Assembly (NCBI RefSeq): GCF_018599245.1
Contig: NZ_JAHEVJ010000007.1
Coordinates: 62,001-126,000 of the forward strand
Direction: 5' to 3'
Source of the DNA: Aliiroseovarius lamellibrachiae
GTDB lineage: Bacteria > Pseudomonadota > Alphaproteobacteria > Rhodobacterales > Rhodobacteraceae
DNA: 64,000 nucleotides
Made by a program: the position numbers and the translations under genes. Positions 15,817 to 25,438 of the stretch are shown here, piece by piece; positions within the stretch are counted from its first letter, which is position 1, and each line of letters opens with the position of its first letter. A model generated the notes under the pieces. That model worked only from the letters and a program-made list of their open reading frames with translations, was not told the DNA's origin and searched no databases.

Positions 15817-15850
15817 AAAAGCGGGGACCCATCTCAGGATCCCCGCTTTT
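15817..15850. terminator. Terminator after the MmgE/PrpD gene
   Basis: AAAAGCGGGGA (15817-15827) pairs with TCCCCGCTTTT (15840-15850). The flanks carry T on the plus strand and A on the left, so it can work in both directions, but the next gene on the minus strand ends 100 bases further right. Confidence 0.88.
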
Positions 15851-15951
15851 GCTTGCACCCGCCCGTGAGTGGTGGTGTGAAAGAACGGCTGTTACGCCTT
15901 CTTTTTCGGGTGCTGTAACGCGGCTTTGCCGATTGGCTGAAGGATCAGCTT

Positions 15952-17133
15952 TTAGGACATAAAGTCGTACGCCCGCTCGCCATGCGCTGTCAGATCCAAC
16001 CCGTTGGTTTCGGTTTCCAGATCGACACGGATGGGCGTCACCAGCGCCACCAGCTTGACCAGCGCCAGCGTGACCACAAAGGTAAAGACGCCAACAATCG
16101 CGAGCGCGCCCAATTGGGCGACCCAAGCACCGTGGCCGAACACAGCGATCATAATGGTGCCAAAAATGCCGCCCACACCGTGCACCGCAAAGACATCCAA
16201 TGTGTCGTCAATCCGCAGCTTATTGCGCACCAGATTGACTGCTTCTTGGCACAAGACCCCGGCCACAGCGCCAATGACAAGGGCCTCAAGGGGGCCGACA
16301 AAACCAGATGCGGGCGTGATCGAGGCAAGCCCTGCGATGGTTCCGGTCACGATGCCCACCAAAGACGCCTTGCCGTATTTGATTTTCTCCCACAGCGCCC
16401 ATGTCAGGGACGCGGTCGCGGCAGAAATATGCGTGACGGTGATCGCCATCGCGGCGCCGCCGTCTGCCGCCAGTTGCGACCCGCCATTAAAGCCGAACCA
16501 GCCCACCCACAGCATACCTGCGCCAATGAACACAAGACCCGGCGCATGTGGCGGCGTGGTGCGATGTTTGCGTGGGCCAAGCACATAGGCAATGATCAGG
16601 GCGGCGATGCCAGCGGTTTCATGCACGGTGATGCCGCCTGCGAAATCCTTGGTGCCCACGGCGCCAAAAATGCCACCGTCCGACATCATGCCGCCCCCCC
16701 AGATCCAATGCACCACAGGCGCATAGACCATCAGCATCCAAAGGCCAGAAAAGAGCATCACAAAGCCAAAGCCGACCCGCTCTACATAGGCGCCGACAAT
16801 CAGCGCAGGGGTGATGATTGCAAAGGTCATCTGGAACGCAAAGAACAGGATTTCAGGAAGAGTGCCCGACAGGCTGTCTGCGGTGACCCCGTTCAAAAAC
16901 ACTTTGCCCAAACCGCCCCAGACGCCGTGATCAGAGCCGCCAAAGGCGATCGAATAGCCGACGACCAGCCAAAGCACGCTCATCAAACAGGCGATCGCAT
17001 AGACATGCATAAAGACGCTCAGCACATTTCGTGCACGCACCAATCCGCCATAGAAAAGCGCCAGACCCGGCAATGACATAAACAGCACCAAAGCCGTTGC
17101 GGTAAGTATCCAGGCGGTATCAGCCCCGTTCAT
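15952..17133 (-). CDS. Ammonium transporter (Amt/AmtB family)
   Basis: Inner-membrane channel for ammonium uptake, 393 residues with about 11 hydrophobic segments. The pore signatures are present: the Phe-gate region FFAFQMTFAIITPALIVGA and the two pore histidines in GITVHETAGIAAL and FAVHGVGGIFGT. The first pore motif reads HETAG rather than the commoner HINAG. A strong AAGGAGG ribosome site precedes the ATG. AmtB genes are usually paired with a PII gene (glnK); none is seen on either side. Ntr control is likely from biology, and the ntr genes lie 2.5 kb away, but I see no clear NtrC or sigma-54 site in the 177-base upstream gap, only an inverted repeat AGATTTTGCAATCT (17233-17246). Confidence 0.94.
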   Translation of the reverse strand: MNGADTAWILTATALVLFMSLPGLALFYGGLVRARNVLSVFMHVYAIACLMSVLWLVVGYSIAFGGSDHGVWGGLGKVFLNGVTADSLSGTLPEILFFAFQMTFAIITPALIVGAYVERVGFGFVMLFSGLWMLMVYAPVVHWIWGGGMMSDGGIFGAVGTKDFAGGITVHETAGIAALIIAYVLGPRKHRTTPPHAPGLVFIGAGMLWVGWFGFNGGSQLAADGGAAMAITVTHISAATASLTWALWEKIKYGKASLVGIVTGTIAGLASITPASGFVGPLEALVIGAVAGVLCQEAVNLVRNKLRIDDTLDVFAVHGVGGIFGTIMIAVFGHGAWVAQLGALAIVGVFTFVVTLALVKLVALVTPIRVDLETETNGLDLTAHGERAYDFMS

Positions 17134-17310
17134 AATCCCCTCCTTAGGGTTATTTCGCGTTTGCCTGTTTTTCTGGCGCGAAAGAGGGCGAAAGGTGAAA
17201 GGGGAAGCAGAAATTATGGGGGCGGAGGGTTAAGATTTTGCAATCTGCCCAAAATATAGGCGCGAAGTGTCGGTGTTTGGCGCATTAACGGGCGCCGGTA
17301 ACACGGGGTG

Positions 17311-17781
17311 TCAGGCGTCACTTGCGGCTGTTGCCAACAGGATCAAGGCATGGCGTGCGGCGTTCATCCGCACATTTTCGCGGCCAATTGCGCCAAACTC
17401 CACCGTTTCTGTGGTGATGCCATTGGGGCTTGCGACGCCAAAGCACACGCGGCCTTCGGGTTTATGCTCTGACCCGCCGGGGCCAGCGATCCCCGTGATC
17501 GATACGCTTAGGTCGGCGTCAGATTTGGCCAAGGCCCCCGCCGCCATTTCGCGGGCAACCTCTTCGCTGACCGCGCCAAATCGGCCAAGCGTATCAGCTG
17601 AGACATCAATCATCGTCTGTTTGGCGGCATTGGAATAGGTGATGAACCCGCGATCATAGACATCCGAGCTGCCTGGAATTTCGGTCAGCCACGCGCCGAC
17701 CATGCCACCCGTACAGCTTTCAGCGGTGGCAATTTTCAGCGATTTGGTACGGCAAAGGTCTAAAAGATCAGCGGCTTGCAT
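17311..17781 (-). CDS. CinA C-terminal domain protein, nicotinamide-nucleotide amidohydrolase (PncC)
   Basis: Deamidates nicotinamide mononucleotide to nicotinic acid mononucleotide in NAD recycling. The 156 residues cover only the CinA C-terminal (PncC) domain, the common stand-alone form in proteobacteria. Diagnostic segments are IATAESCTGGMVGAWLTEIPGSS, here containing the ESCTGG motif, VSEEVAREMA and SITGIAGPGG. Last gene of a four-gene minus-strand run (ispD, ispF, pgpA, this gene) with three-base gaps between all of them. Confidence 0.92.
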   Translation of the reverse strand: MQAADLLDLCRTKSLKIATAESCTGGMVGAWLTEIPGSSDVYDRGFITYSNAAKQTMIDVSADTLGRFGAVSEEVAREMAAGALAKSDADLSVSITGIAGPGGSEHKPEGRVCFGVASPNGITTETVEFGAIGRENVRMNAARHALILLATAASDA

Positions 17782-17784
17782 GGA

Positions 17785-18282
17785 TCACATCATCGCATGG
17801 CCAAGATAGGCGGCGCCAGCCACCGTGATCGCGGCAGCAATGCCCGCATAAACGTCATCCATCATCACTCCCGTTGCGTCCCCACGACGATCCGCCGTGC
17901 CAATTGGGCCAAATTTGGTGATGTCAAAAAAGCGAAACGCCAAAAAGCCGACAATCCAACCGGGGTAAAGCGCCAGAATGTCTGCCCCCATCATCTGCGC
18001 GCCAAAAGACACCGGGAAGAGGGTGATCCACATGCCGACCACCTCGTCGATCACCACTTCGGAGGGGTCATGATCGTCGGACCCGGCCGTATAAGCTTCG
18101 GTGGCTTTCAACCCGATCAAATAGGCGGCAATTGTCGCCCCGGTCAGCGCAATCGGCCCGCCGATCACATGCAACAGCCACGCAAAGGGCAGGGCGGCCA
18201 AAGTGCCCCACGTCCCGGACGCAGGCTTCAGCAGCCCAGAATAAAAGAAGGTTGCAATCAGTTTCGCGGTAGAGCGCTGCAT
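17785..18282 (-). CDS. pgpA: Phosphatidylglycerophosphatase A
   Basis: Inner-membrane phosphatase that converts phosphatidylglycerophosphate to phosphatidylglycerol. The 165 residues contain an N-terminal SGLLKPASGTWGTLAALP segment and the metal-binding signature DPSEVVIDEVVGMWI, then FRFFDITKFGPI and a DDVYAGI motif near the C-terminus, with three to four hydrophobic segments. Family length is about 160-170. It is three bases downstream of ispF and three bases upstream of the pncC-type gene, so it is part of the same operon. Confidence 0.93.
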   Translation of the reverse strand: MQRSTAKLIATFFYSGLLKPASGTWGTLAALPFAWLLHVIGGPIALTGATIAAYLIGLKATEAYTAGSDDHDPSEVVIDEVVGMWITLFPVSFGAQMMGADILALYPGWIVGFLAFRFFDITKFGPIGTADRRGDATGVMMDDVYAGIAAAITVAGAAYLGHAMM

Positions 18283-18285
18283 GTC

Positions 18286-18765
18286 TTAATCCTTGATCAA
18301 TGTGGCGACAGCCATTGAGGCAATTCCCTCTTCACGCCCCGTAAAGCCCAAACGCTCAGATGTGGTGGCCTTGACCGACACGCGGTCCACCTCCATCCCC
18401 ATAATCTGGGCCAAAGCGTTGCGCATCGCAACCGCATGGGGGCCAATTTTGGGCTGTTCACAAATCAAGGTCACATCGACGTTTGAAATTTGATACCCCC
18501 GATCCGTGGCGCGTTTTACGGCGTGACGCAGGAAAATATGGCTTTCAGCGCCTTTCCACTCTGCCTCTGAGGGGGGGAAATGCTGGCCAATGTCGCCATC
18601 TGCCAATGCGCCGTAAATTGCATCTGTCAGCGCGTGCATGCCCACATCCGCATCAGAATGGCCCTTTAAGGCTTTGGTGTGCGGGATGTTTACGCCGCAC
18701 AGCACCACATGATCACCGGCTTCAAACGCGTGAACGTCATACCCTTGTCCCACCCGAATATCCAT
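18286..18765 (-). CDS. ispF: 2-C-methyl-D-erythritol 2,4-cyclodiphosphate synthase
   Basis: Fifth enzyme of the MEP isoprenoid pathway; cyclises CDP-ME-2-phosphate to MEcPP with loss of CMP. The 159-residue protein has the zinc motif DVH in GQGYDVHAF, the [15 protein letters not shown] segment, DIGQHFPP, and [15 protein letters not shown] at the C-terminus. Here ispD and ispF are separate adjacent genes; many alphaproteobacteria carry an IspDF fusion. The three-base gap implies coupled translation. Confidence 0.96.
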   Translation of the reverse strand: MDIRVGQGYDVHAFEAGDHVVLCGVNIPHTKALKGHSDADVGMHALTDAIYGALADGDIGQHFPPSEAEWKGAESHIFLRHAVKRATDRGYQISNVDVTLICEQPKIGPHAVAMRNALAQIMGMEVDRVSVKATTSERLGFTGREEGIASMAVATLIKD

Positions 18766-18768
18766 GTG

Positions 18769-19434
18769 TCAGCCTTTCAAATAGCGCTCAGCCCGGGCGA
18801 AATCCTCAGGCGTGGTGATTTTCATATTCCGCTCCTCGCCCGGCACGATGGCGACGTCAAGCCCCGCGTGGCGGGCCACCTCAACATCATCGGCGGCGCC
18901 GCCGGGGTGGGCGTGATGTGCCGCAAGGATTTTGTCGAAATGAAACCCTTGCGGAGTTTGCGCGCGGTACAGCCCTTCGCGGTTTTCTGTGCCAGTGACC
19001 AGACCGTTGTTGCCACGCCACAAGGCGTCTGTGACGGCGATTGCGGGGGCCGCGCCGGGCGTGGTGCTTAGCGCGGCAATCACATCATCAATCACCTGCG
19101 CACTCACCAAAGGGCGGGCAACATCGTGGATCAAAACGAGGTCAGGTTTTGTGTGGGTGAGCCCCTCAAGCCCCGCCAACACAGACGCATCGCGCGTGGC
19201 CCCACCCTGGATCAGGCGCACCCCGGTCAGCTGCTTCGCGATGTCACGATCATCACGATGAATAACCATCGCAATGTCAGTGATTTGGGTGTGGGCTTGA
19301 AACACCGAAACCGTTTGGGCGGCCACCGTGCCGTTTCCCAAAGAACGCCACTGTTTCGGCGCACCAGCGCCTGCCCGCGTGCCACGCCCCGCCGCCACAA
19401 TCAAAACGGCAATTTTACAAGGTTTCTTTTCCAT
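18769..19434 (-). CDS. ispD: 2-C-methyl-D-erythritol 4-phosphate cytidylyltransferase
   Basis: Third enzyme of the MEP pathway; joins CTP and MEP to give CDP-ME. The 221 residues open with the nucleotidyltransferase loop VAAGRGTRAGAGAPKQW and include the IHDVARPLV segment and a TPQGF stretch, as in IspD. First gene of the ispD-ispF-pgpA-pncC run and divergent from the dusB-ntr operon. AGGAGG lies very close (one to two bases) to the ATG. Confidence 0.95.
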   Translation of the reverse strand: MEKKPCKIAVLIVAAGRGTRAGAGAPKQWRSLGNGTVAAQTVSVFQAHTQITDIAMVIHRDDRDIAKQLTGVRLIQGGATRDASVLAGLEGLTHTKPDLVLIHDVARPLVSAQVIDDVIAALSTTPGAAPAIAVTDALWRGNNGLVTGTENREGLYRAQTPQGFHFDKILAAHHAHPGGAADDVEVARHAGLDVAIVPGEERNMKITTPEDFARAERYLKG

Positions 19435-19600
19435 GCCTCCTGTTTAGGGGGTGCTGACAAAGGTGACAATGGGGGCATTTGCGGCATGGAAACCGCCTAA
19501 ATTTTGTGCAACTATGAAATTCAACAGGCGCGCGACACGGGAATTCTTGTGGATTTGCAGGGGCGCGCGCAGGGTTTTCCCAACTGCTCAAGGAATAGGC

Positions 19601-20578
19601 ATGACGCTGAAGGTTGGAAATATCACACTTGATGCCCCCGTTATTCTGGCCCCGATGGCCGGGATCAGCGATTTGCCGTTTCGCGCGCTTGTGGGCGGGT
19701 TTGGTGCCGGTCTTGTGGTCTCTGAAATGGTGGCAAGCCAAGAAATGGTGCAAGCCAAACCCGGCGTGCGAGAGCGGGCCGAACTGGGCTTTGGGCTGGA
19801 AAACACCGCCGTTCAACTGGCCGCGCGTGATGTGTATTGGGCGGGTGAAGCGGCGCGCATGGTGGAAGCCAATGGTGCCAAACTCATCGACATCAACATG
19901 GGCTGCCCCGCGCGTAAAGTTGTCGGCGGGCTGTCTGGCTCTGCCCTGATGCGCGATCTGGATCATGCGCTTCGGTTGATCGAGGCGATTGTGGGCGCGG
20001 TGGCCGTGCCCGTGACCCTAAAGACCCGCCTTGGCTGGGATGACGACAGTATAAACGCGCCTGAATTGGCCGCGCGGGCCGAGGCGGCGGGCATTCAGCT
20101 GATCACCATCCACGGCCGCACACGGTGTCAGTTCTACAAAGGCCATGCCAATTGGGCCGCCATTCGTGCGGTGAAAGACGCGGTGAGCATCCCGGTGATT
20201 GCCAATGGCGACATCATCGACACGGCAAGCGCACGCATGGCCTTGGAACAATCCGGCGCCGATGGTGTGATGATCGGGCGGGGGGCCGGTGGGCAACCTT
20301 GGCTGTTGCAACAGGTGGCCCATGATCTTTTTGGCGCGGCGCCACCTGTGATCCCCGCCGGCGATGGGCTGATACACATGGTGCAGACGCACTATCGCGA
20401 CAGCCTTGCGTTTTATGGCGCGCATCTGGGCGCGCGGGTCATTCGAAAACATCTTGGTTGGTATATGGATCACGCCGGCACCACGCCGGATTTGCGCCGC
20501 AAAATCCTGTCTTCTCGTGATCCCAAAGAGGTGCTCGACCTGATCCCAGTGGCCCTCCTTGAAAGGGAAGCTGCATGA
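19601..20578 (+). CDS. dusB: tRNA-dihydrouridine synthase (DusB/NifR3)
   Basis: FMN enzyme reducing uridine to dihydrouridine in the tRNA D-loop. From ATG 19601 (AAGGAATA before it) it has 325 residues: TIM barrel with APMAGISDLPFRAL, the INMGCPARKV motif carrying the catalytic Cys, TLKTRLGWDD, ITIHGRTRCQFYKG and GADGVMIGRGAGGQPW. This is the gene called nifR3 in Rhodobacter capsulatus, where it precedes ntrB-ntrC as here. Its stop overlaps the ntrB start (ATGA). The frame extends further upstream to 19451 but without homology-like sequence. Confidence 0.95.
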   Translation: MTLKVGNITLDAPVILAPMAGISDLPFRALVGGFGAGLVVSEMVASQEMVQAKPGVRERAELGFGLENTAVQLAARDVYWAGEAARMVEANGAKLIDINMGCPARKVVGGLSGSALMRDLDHALRLIEAIVGAVAVPVTLKTRLGWDDDSINAPELAARAEAAGIQLITIHGRTRCQFYKGHANWAAIRAVKDAVSIPVIANGDIIDTASARMALEQSGADGVMIGRGAGGQPWLLQQVAHDLFGAAPPVIPAGDGLIHMVQTHYRDSLAFYGAHLGARVIRKHLGWYMDHAGTTPDLRRKILSSRDPKEVLDLIPVALLEREAA

Positions 20579-21639
20579 GCGATCTTTTATGGTCCGCCCT
20601 TCCTGTCCCCGCGCTTGAATTGTCCTCAGACGGGGCCATCCAACGGGTCAACGGCGCAGGCGAGGTGTTCTTGAACCTGTCTGAACGCAGCCTTCGTGGT
20701 AAATCCTGTGCAGACACGCTGTCGCTTGGATTGGATCTGGCGGACGCGGTGGCGCGGGTCACACAGGTGCAAGGGCCGCTTTACGTGGACGCGGTGAAAT
20801 TCACCCCGCATCACGGTGCGCCGCGCGACGTCACTGTGCAAATCTCGCCGATGGGCGAGGGGTTGCTGATGTTGCTGCATCCACGACAGGCCGAGCATCT
20901 TGGCCAGCTTCAGGGATCAAAAGCCGCGCGTCAGGCGATCGGAATGGCGGAAATGCTGGCGCATGAGATCAAAAACCCGCTGGCAGGCATCACCGGGTCC
21001 GCGCAATTGCTGTCGATGGGGCTGAGCCCTGAGGATCGCGAATTGACCGACCTTATTGTCACCGAAAGCCGCCGGATTGTCGCCCTTTTGGATCAGGTGG
21101 AGCAATTTGGCGATCTGCGCCCGCCCGCGTGCCAACCGGTGAACATCCACGATATTCTTGAACGCGCACGGGCCACGGCGCGGGTTGGGTTCGCGGGCGG
21201 TTGTGACATATCCGAAAGCTATGATCCGTCGCTTCCCTTGACCTTTGTGGACGAAGACCAGTTGATGCAGGTGGTCTTGAACCTTCTGAACAACGCATCA
21301 GAAGCCGCTGGCAATAAAGGGAAAATCACGATCAGAACATTTTACGATCCGGGCGTGCGCCTGCGCAAAGCTGACGGGGAACGCGCAAACTTGCCGCTTC
21401 AGGTTGAGATCATAGACAATGGCCCCGGATTGCCCGCAGATATTGCAGAACAGGTGTTTGATCCCTTTGTCTCTGGGCGGGAAAACGGCACCGGACTTGG
21501 CTTGGCTCTGGTGTCCAAAATTGTCACTGACCACGGTGGATTAATCGCGGTGAACAGCCGTCCGGGCCACACCGTGTTTCGCCTGTCTCTGCCCGTTGCG
21601 CCACGCGCGCCCTCAAATCAACTTTCGAGCGACGCTTAA
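20575..21639 (+). CDS. ntrB: Nitrogen regulation sensor histidine kinase NtrB
   Basis: Cytoplasmic two-component kinase that senses nitrogen status through PII and phosphorylates or dephosphorylates NtrC. The 354 residues show an N-terminal PAS domain (about 5-110), the HisKA dimerisation helix with the phospho-acceptor His130 in MLAHEIKNPLAG, and an HATPase domain with N-box LNLLNNASEAA, G1 DNGPGLP and G2 GTGLGLALV. No membrane segments, as expected. Overlaps dusB by four bases and precedes ntrC by 11 bases. Confidence 0.95.
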   Translation: MSDLLWSALPVPALELSSDGAIQRVNGAGEVFLNLSERSLRGKSCADTLSLGLDLADAVARVTQVQGPLYVDAVKFTPHHGAPRDVTVQISPMGEGLLMLLHPRQAEHLGQLQGSKAARQAIGMAEMLAHEIKNPLAGITGSAQLLSMGLSPEDRELTDLIVTESRRIVALLDQVEQFGDLRPPACQPVNIHDILERARATARVGFAGGCDISESYDPSLPLTFVDEDQLMQVVLNLLNNASEAAGNKGKITIRTFYDPGVRLRKADGERANLPLQVEIIDNGPGLPADIAEQVFDPFVSGRENGTGLGLALVSKIVTDHGGLIAVNSRPGHTVFRLSLPVAPRAPSNQLSSDA

Positions 21640-21650
21640 GGAGCTGACCG

Positions 21651-23021
21651 ATGGATGGAACCGTCCTAATTGCTGACGATGACCGCACAATTCGAACCGT
21701 GCTGACACAGGCGTTGACGCGGGCGGGGTGTCGGGTGCATGCCACCGGGTCGATGGTCACCCTGCTTCGGTGGGTCGAGGAAGGGCGTGGGGATGCGGTG
21801 ATCTCTGACGTCATTATGCCCGATGGAAATGGGCTGGAAAGCCTGCCCAAAATCGCCAAAATGCGCCCGGATTTGCCGGTGATTGTGATTTCCGCGCAAA
21901 ACACCATTATGACCGCCATTCAAGCGGCCGAGGCAGAGGCGTTTGACTATCTTCCCAAGCCGTTTGACCTTCCTGACTTGATGAAAAGGGTGGGGCAGGC
22001 GTTGGAACGCAAACGCCTGCGCCCGTCACAATCGCCAGAAAATGTCATCAATGCGCCTGCCGGCTCCGACTTGCCCTTGGTCGGGCGCAGCCCTGCGATG
22101 CAAGAGCTGTATCGCCTTGTGGCGCGGGTGTTAAACGTGGATTTACCGGTGTTGATCACTGGCGAAAGTGGCACCGGAAAATCGTTGATTGCCCAAGCGA
22201 TCCACGATTTCTCGTCGCGTCGTGATGCGCCGTTTGTGGTGGCCACACCGGATGATTTGGGGCCTGCCGATGCGCTGTTAGATTTGATGACAAGGGCAGG
22301 GAAAGGCACCATCCTTTTTGATGGTATTGGCGATCTGGACAGTGACGCGCAGGCGCGGCTTTCCCGGTTCCTTGACGGGCTCGGCAGCTCGGGCCCTCGG
22401 GTTGTTGCCACGTCACAGGGGATGCTTTCGGGGTCAATTAACGACGGAAGCTTCCGCGAAGATCTCTACTATCGCTTGGCCGGGGTGGTGATCTCTGTGC
22501 CTGCTTTGCGCGAACGGCTGGAGGATATTCCTGCCCTGGCGGAGCATTTCATTGCCCGCACCGCAGGAGACGGATTGGCAGAGCGGCGGTTGAGTACATC
22601 GGCGATGGATCGGTTGCGCGCTCAGCCCTGGCCCGGAAACCTGCGGCAGTTGGAAAATCTGATGACCCGATTGCTGGTCACAGGAGGCGAAAATGACATC
22701 ACGGGCGAGGAAATTGACCGTGCGATGGCCGGGGATGTTGGGGGGCGTGCGCCCTCTGGTGCGCCAGATGAGCGGCTTTCCGCCTCGGTTGCCCGCCACC
22801 TTAAGCATTATTTTGATTTACACGGCGGCGCGTTGCCCCCTGCGGGGCTGTATCAACGAATTTTAAGGGAAATTGAGCTTCCCTTGTTGGAGATTGCCTT
22901 GGATGCGACTGGGGGCAATCAGGCCAAATGTGCTGATTTACTTGGGATCAACCGCAATACCTTGCGTAAAAAGATCACAGATCTCGAAATCGAGGTGACA
23001 CGCCGACGCAAGTTGATGTAA
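21651..23021 (+). CDS. ntrC: Nitrogen response regulator NtrC, type lacking the GAFTGA loop
   Basis: DNA-binding regulator of nitrogen genes, 456 residues: receiver domain with acidic pair and phospho-acceptor Asp53 (ISDVIMPD) and Lys in YLPKPF, AAA+ domain with Walker A GESGTGKS at 171-178, and a Fis-type helix-turn-helix at the C-terminus ([22 protein letters not shown]). Between residues 196 and 226 the sequence runs from FVVATPDDL straight to [11 protein letters not shown]; the stretch that carries ELFG and GAFTGA in sigma-54 activators is shortened and absent, and the Walker B Glu is Gly. Rhodobacter capsulatus NtrC has the same loss and activates sigma-70 polymerase. So this protein should not need RpoN. 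ATP binding may still matter for assembly. Confidence 0.95.
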   Translation: MDGTVLIADDDRTIRTVLTQALTRAGCRVHATGSMVTLLRWVEEGRGDAVISDVIMPDGNGLESLPKIAKMRPDLPVIVISAQNTIMTAIQAAEAEAFDYLPKPFDLPDLMKRVGQALERKRLRPSQSPENVINAPAGSDLPLVGRSPAMQELYRLVARVLNVDLPVLITGESGTGKSLIAQAIHDFSSRRDAPFVVATPDDLGPADALLDLMTRAGKGTILFDGIGDLDSDAQARLSRFLDGLGSSGPRVVATSQGMLSGSINDGSFREDLYYRLAGVVISVPALRERLEDIPALAEHFIARTAGDGLAERRLSTSAMDRLRAQPWPGNLRQLENLMTRLLVTGGENDITGEEIDRAMAGDVGGRAPSGAPDERLSASVARHLKHYFDLHGGALPPAGLYQRILREIELPLLEIALDATGGNQAKCADLLGINRNTLRKKITDLEIEVTRRRKLM

Positions 23022-23191
23022 AAGGGCAACAAGCGTGGCAATTTGGCACCGTGCTCCTGCAGGCACAGTCAATTCACGCGATGTATGTTGGCCGGTTGGT
23101 TCGGTTGTCACGCCGACTTGTGCGTAAAAGACACAGAGTGGTTTTGCACGGTTTGGCTTTTTTGGGGGGCAATGTGTTGGCAGAGCGCAGG

Positions 23192-25423
23192 ATGCGTAAA
23201 ACCAGCCTGGAGCGGTATCTGGCCCTGCGCAAAACGCGCAGGCTGCGGACGTTTTTTGCGTTTGGTCTGATTGCGCTTGGTCCGGTTTTGGCGGTGGCCA
23301 CTTTTCTTGTGTTGGGCCCATTTGCCCAAGGGGCGACGAGTCAATCTCTGCGTCTGATCCTACTGACGGACATCCTTTATATCATCATTGTGGCCGGGTT
23401 GGTTTTGGCCGGCATTATGCGGATGATCGCAGCCCGACGGACGGAAAGTGCTGGCTCGCGGTTGCATTTGCGCCTGACTGGCGTGTTTGCGTTTATTGCG
23501 CTCAGCCCCACGGTTCTTGTGGCGGTGTTTGCGATGCTGACGCTGAATATGGGGCTGGAAGGCTGGTTTTCTGATCGCGTGCGTTTGGTGGTTGGCAATT
23601 CGCGCGCCGCGGCCGAGGCGTATAAGGGCGAAAGTCGTGATGGATTGGTGCAGGATGCCCGCGCCATTGCGTCATTTTTGTCCGTGGAACGTCAGCGACA
23701 GTTTTTGCTGACCGAAGGCGAGCTGTCGCAGCTTTTGATCCAATCGCAAAATCGCATTCAGCGGGGGCTGAGTGAAGCCTTTGTGCTGAACAGTGACGGC
23801 GAGATCCGCGTGCGCGGCAACAGCTCTTATCTGTTTAATTTCGACATGCCGACCCCGGATCAGATTGCCAAGGCGCTGAGCGGGGAAACTGTGGTCATCG
23901 AGGATTGGGCGCAAAACGAGTTTCGCGTGTTGCTGCAATTGCAGGGGTTCACCGATCACTTGCTGTATCTCACCCGCGAGGTGAACGGCGAAATTCTGGA
24001 TCTTGTGGATGAAACCCAAGAGGCCGCGCGGCTTTATAATCAATTGGAAAGCCAGCGGGGACAACGATTGTTTCAGTTTGGTCTGATCTATTTGGGATTT
24101 GCACTGATCCTTATCCTTGCCGCCGTCTGGATGGGCATGTGGTTTGCCGAACGCCTTGCGCGCCCAGTGGGGCGGCTTGCGGGGGCGGCAAAACGGGTTG
24201 GCGCCGGGGATCTTGACGTGCAGGTTCTTGAAGAACGCGGTGATGATGAGATCGCGATGTTGGGGCGCTATTTCAACCAAATGACCAAACAACTAAAAGG
24301 CCAGCGCGCCCGCCTTTTGGAAAACACCCACCAGATTGATGAACGGCGACGGTTATTTGACAGCGTTCTTAGCTCGGTCACCGGTGGGGTGATTGGGTTA
24401 AACGCCTTGGGGCGGGTGACCTTTTTGAACCGGGCGGCAGAGCAGCTGTTGGAAGTGCGCGATGAAACCGGGCAGGAACACGAGCTGTCGCTGGTCGTGC
24501 CGGAATTCCAACCTATGTATGATGACCTCAGCCGATCATCGCGTGAAAGCGTGCAGCAAGAGGTGCGCCTGGCCCGCGACGGCAAGCAAGAAAGCCTGTT
24601 GGTGCGCATTGCCAAGCGGCGCAATGAAGATGGCGAGCTTGAGGGGTATGTGCTGGCCTTTGATGATGTGACGGACCTCGTTTCCGCACAGCGTATGGCG
24701 GCTTGGGGCGATGTTGCGCGTCGTATCGCGCATGAGATCAAAAACCCGCTCACGCCGATCCAACTCTCTGCTGAACGCATCAAACGTAAGTTTAGCAAGG
24801 TCGAAGGGCTGGATGTGGCGGCGCTTGAGCAATACACCGATGTGATTGTGCGCCAGACAGGGGATTTGCGTCGGATTGTGGATGAGTTCTCGAAATTCGC
24901 GCGGATGCCAGAACCAGAACGCCGGCGCACGGATATCGTTGCGCTCACCCGTGATGCGGTGTTGTTACAGCAAGCTGGCCAAGAGGGCGTGTCAATCCGT
25001 GCGCAACTGCCGGATGGCGAAGTTTTGGTGGATATTGACGCAACCATGATTGGACAGGCGTTGACCAACCTAATCAAAAACGCCGGGGAAGCCATTGAAA
25101 CACTTCAGGAACGTGGGGCGCCCGAAGGGCATAACCCCGAGGTCCGTATCGAGATGACCTGTCGCGAAGGCGGTGTGCGCATCACCATTGCGGACAATGG
25201 GATCGGCCTGCCAGAAGATCGCTCGCGCCTGTTTGAACCCTATGTGACGACCCGTGATAAGGGCACAGGGCTGGGGCTGCCGATCGTGAAAAAGATTATC
25301 GAAGAACATGGCGGCACTTTGCTGCTGGACGATGCGCCAGCTTTTGGCGAAAACGCCCTTCCGGGGGCGATGGCAATTATTTGGCTGCCGGTGGACACCC
25401 CACCCGACGCCCAAAATGTTTAA
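23192..25423 (+). CDS. ntrY: Nitrogen regulation membrane histidine kinase NtrY
   Basis: Inner-membrane sensor kinase partner of NtrX, linked in alphaproteobacteria to nitrogen, redox and envelope signals. From ATG 23192 it has 743 residues. Four hydrophobic segments lie in the first 320 residues, two pairs around a periplasmic domain, followed by a HAMP domain (about 320-375), a PAS domain (about 385-490), HisKA with the phospho-acceptor His in RRIAHEIKNPLTPIQ and an HATPase domain with DNGIGLPED and GTGLGLPIV. The frame is open upstream to a GTG at 23051, but the extra 47 residues are basic and unlike the family's N-terminus, so I favour 23192. ntrX follows 15 bases downstream. Confidence 0.92.
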   Translation: MRKTSLERYLALRKTRRLRTFFAFGLIALGPVLAVATFLVLGPFAQGATSQSLRLILLTDILYIIIVAGLVLAGIMRMIAARRTESAGSRLHLRLTGVFAFIALSPTVLVAVFAMLTLNMGLEGWFSDRVRLVVGNSRAAAEAYKGESRDGLVQDARAIASFLSVERQRQFLLTEGELSQLLIQSQNRIQRGLSEAFVLNSDGEIRVRGNSSYLFNFDMPTPDQIAKALSGETVVIEDWAQNEFRVLLQLQGFTDHLLYLTREVNGEILDLVDETQEAARLYNQLESQRGQRLFQFGLIYLGFALILILAAVWMGMWFAERLARPVGRLAGAAKRVGAGDLDVQVLEERGDDEIAMLGRYFNQMTKQLKGQRARLLENTHQIDERRRLFDSVLSSVTGGVIGLNALGRVTFLNRAAEQLLEVRDETGQEHELSLVVPEFQPMYDDLSRSSRESVQQEVRLARDGKQESLLVRIAKRRNEDGELEGYVLAFDDVTDLVSAQRMAAWGDVARRIAHEIKNPLTPIQLSAERIKRKFSKVEGLDVAALEQYTDVIVRQTGDLRRIVDEFSKFARMPEPERRRTDIVALTRDAVLLQQAGQEGVSIRAQLPDGEVLVDIDATMIGQALTNLIKNAGEAIETLQERGAPEGHNPEVRIEMTCREGGVRITIADNGIGLPEDRSRLFEPYVTTRDKGTGLGLPIVKKIIEEHGGTLLLDDAPAFGENALPGAMAIIWLPVDTPPDAQNV

Positions 25424-25438
25424 AAGAAAGAGGATCAC

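Noticed and set aside
15982-17076. 364-residue plus-strand frame over the ammonium channel gene
   Set aside because: Antisense shadow of a real membrane-protein gene; rich in Gln, His and Arg as such shadows usually are.
17233-17246. AGATTTTGCAATCT dyad as an NtrC or sigma-54 site for the ammonium channel gene
   Set aside because: It matches neither the NtrC consensus nor the GG-N10-GC spacing of sigma-54 promoters.
23051-23191. 47-residue N-terminal extension of NtrY from GTG 23051
   Set aside because: The extension is highly basic and precedes a normal family N-terminus that begins at ATG 23192.
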